Of a stretch of DNA of 64,000 bases, positions 63,557 to 64,000 are shown one piece after another. Under the pieces are notes generated by a model. It had not been told where the DNA came from and did no database searches. It saw nothing but the letters and a program-made list of their open reading frames with translations. Source of the DNA: Cryobacterium suzukii (GTDB lineage Bacteria; Actinomycetota; Actinomycetes; Actinomycetales; Microbacteriaceae). Position numbers and translations under genes: made by a program. The number at the start of each line of letters is the position of its first letter. Position 1 is the stretch's first letter. The stretch spans positions 124,001 through 188,000 of the forward strand of contig NZ_SOHJ01000003.1 in assembly GCF_004403185.1 (NCBI RefSeq). The letters are read 5' to 3'.

Positions 63557-64000
63557 GTGAGTAAGACCAGTACCGCGTTCGACATCGATCGTCCCATCCC
63601 CCCGCACCGTTCCCCGTCGTTGCCAGACCGTGCCGCGCCAGACCGTGCCGCCACGTCGGCTCCGGCCTGGCTGCACGGCATCCGCGTCCACACTGACGGA
63701 CTGACTGTCGACCGGTCGGCTCATCGGGAGACCGGTATTCGTCGCCTTCCGGTTTGGGCGTGGCGCGCGCTCATGCTGCGACGGGTGGCTCCGGTGCATA
63801 AATTCAACCTGCACCCAATCGACTCCGTCGAGTATGACCTCGATCTGGACTACATCGGCGACGGCCAGAAGATTCACCGGCTCGACGTTCTCGCTCCCAA
63901 ACGCGAGGCTGGGGCGGAACCGCTGCCCGTCTACGTGTACTTTCACGGGGGCGGCTGGACCTCGGGCGACAAAGATCCCCTCACCAAGTACTGCGCCAGT
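63557..64000 (+). CDS. Alpha/beta hydrolase (esterase), 5' part
   Basis: GTG 63557 opens a frame of 148 codons that runs off the right edge. A proline-rich N-terminus and VAPVHKFNLHP precede YDLDLDYIGDGQKIHRLDVL and YVYFHGGGWTSGDKDP. The HGGGW oxyanion-hole motif marks the hormone-sensitive-lipase-type carboxylesterases. The nucleophile elbow lies beyond the window. No signal peptide. Confidence 0.85.
   Translation, partial: MSKTSTAFDIDRPIPPHRSPSLPDRAAPDRAATSAPAWLHGIRVHTDGLTVDRSAHRETGIRRLPVWAWRALMLRRVAPVHKFNLHPIDSVEYDLDLDYIGDGQKIHRLDVLAPKREAGAEPLPVYVYFHGGGWTSGDKDPLTKYCAS

Noticed and set aside
1-64000. tRNA or rRNA genes
   Set aside because: No cloverleaf with a T-loop GGTTCGA context or rRNA core sequence was recognised when reading between the genes; a covariance search would be decisive.

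Overview
The window is a GC-rich (roughly two-thirds G+C by eye) chromosomal segment of an actinobacterium, most probably a member of the Microbacteriaceae. The evidence is NucS mismatch repair, the coproporphyrin-dependent haem pathway with an actinobacterial-type ChdC, many GTG/TTG starts, an IdeR/DtxR-type iron box, and a very frequent heptamer CGGATGC/GCATCCG typical of that family. No rRNA, tRNA, CRISPR array, insertion sequence or prophage was recognised.

Region 1 (1-14.4 kb) looks accessory. After the 5' end of a leftward gene come a 1959-aa secreted animal-type haem peroxidase with RTX repeats and FN3/Ig-like modules, an 894-aa secreted FN3/Ig-like protein that shares near-identical modules with it, and a Tat-type multicopper oxidase. 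Facing them are a sensor kinase, a LuxR response regulator and a SARP/BTAD activator. This is a candidate extracellular oxidase module, possibly for Mn(II) or phenolics. The genus-type heptamer is scarce here, which hints at acquisition.

Region 2 (14.4-28 kb) holds a HATPase-LuxR fusion regulator divergent from a ribulose-monophosphate (formaldehyde) pair hxlB-hxlA, with a tandem operator-like repeat between them. Then come a large hairpin and a six-codon leader before a FAD oxidoreductase, a HAD phosphatase, nucS, a Zn alcohol dehydrogenase, an SDR, an iron ABC importer under a DtxR-like box, and a MATE exporter.

Region 3 (28-45 kb) holds the three-gene proton-translocating transhydrogenase, a 5'-3' exonuclease flanked by inverted palindromic repeats, an M13 peptidase, a class A beta-lactamase-like hydrolase, a 3-hydroxyisobutyrate dehydrogenase-like gene, a PadR regulator with a membrane protein, a truncated mannitol dehydrogenase remnant, and xylulokinase. 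The last two lie between two copies of a second palindromic repeat. A mannosyltransferase, cstA-ybdD and glycyl-tRNA synthetase follow.

Region 4 (45-58 kb) starts with an alcohol dehydrogenase and then carries an almost complete haem pathway: hemA divergent from hemE-hemY, then three small envelope genes, then chdC-hemH-hemC-hemD-hemB-hemL, largely with overlapping or near-touching genes. Its order fits the route glutamyl-tRNA to uroporphyrinogen to coproporphyrin to coprohaem to haem b.

Region 5 (58-64 kb) holds small conserved proteins, an ABC-2 type exporter pair, a class V aminotransferase, the tRNA-hydroxylating rhodanese TrhO, a PEBP-family protein and the 5' part of an esterase that runs off the window.
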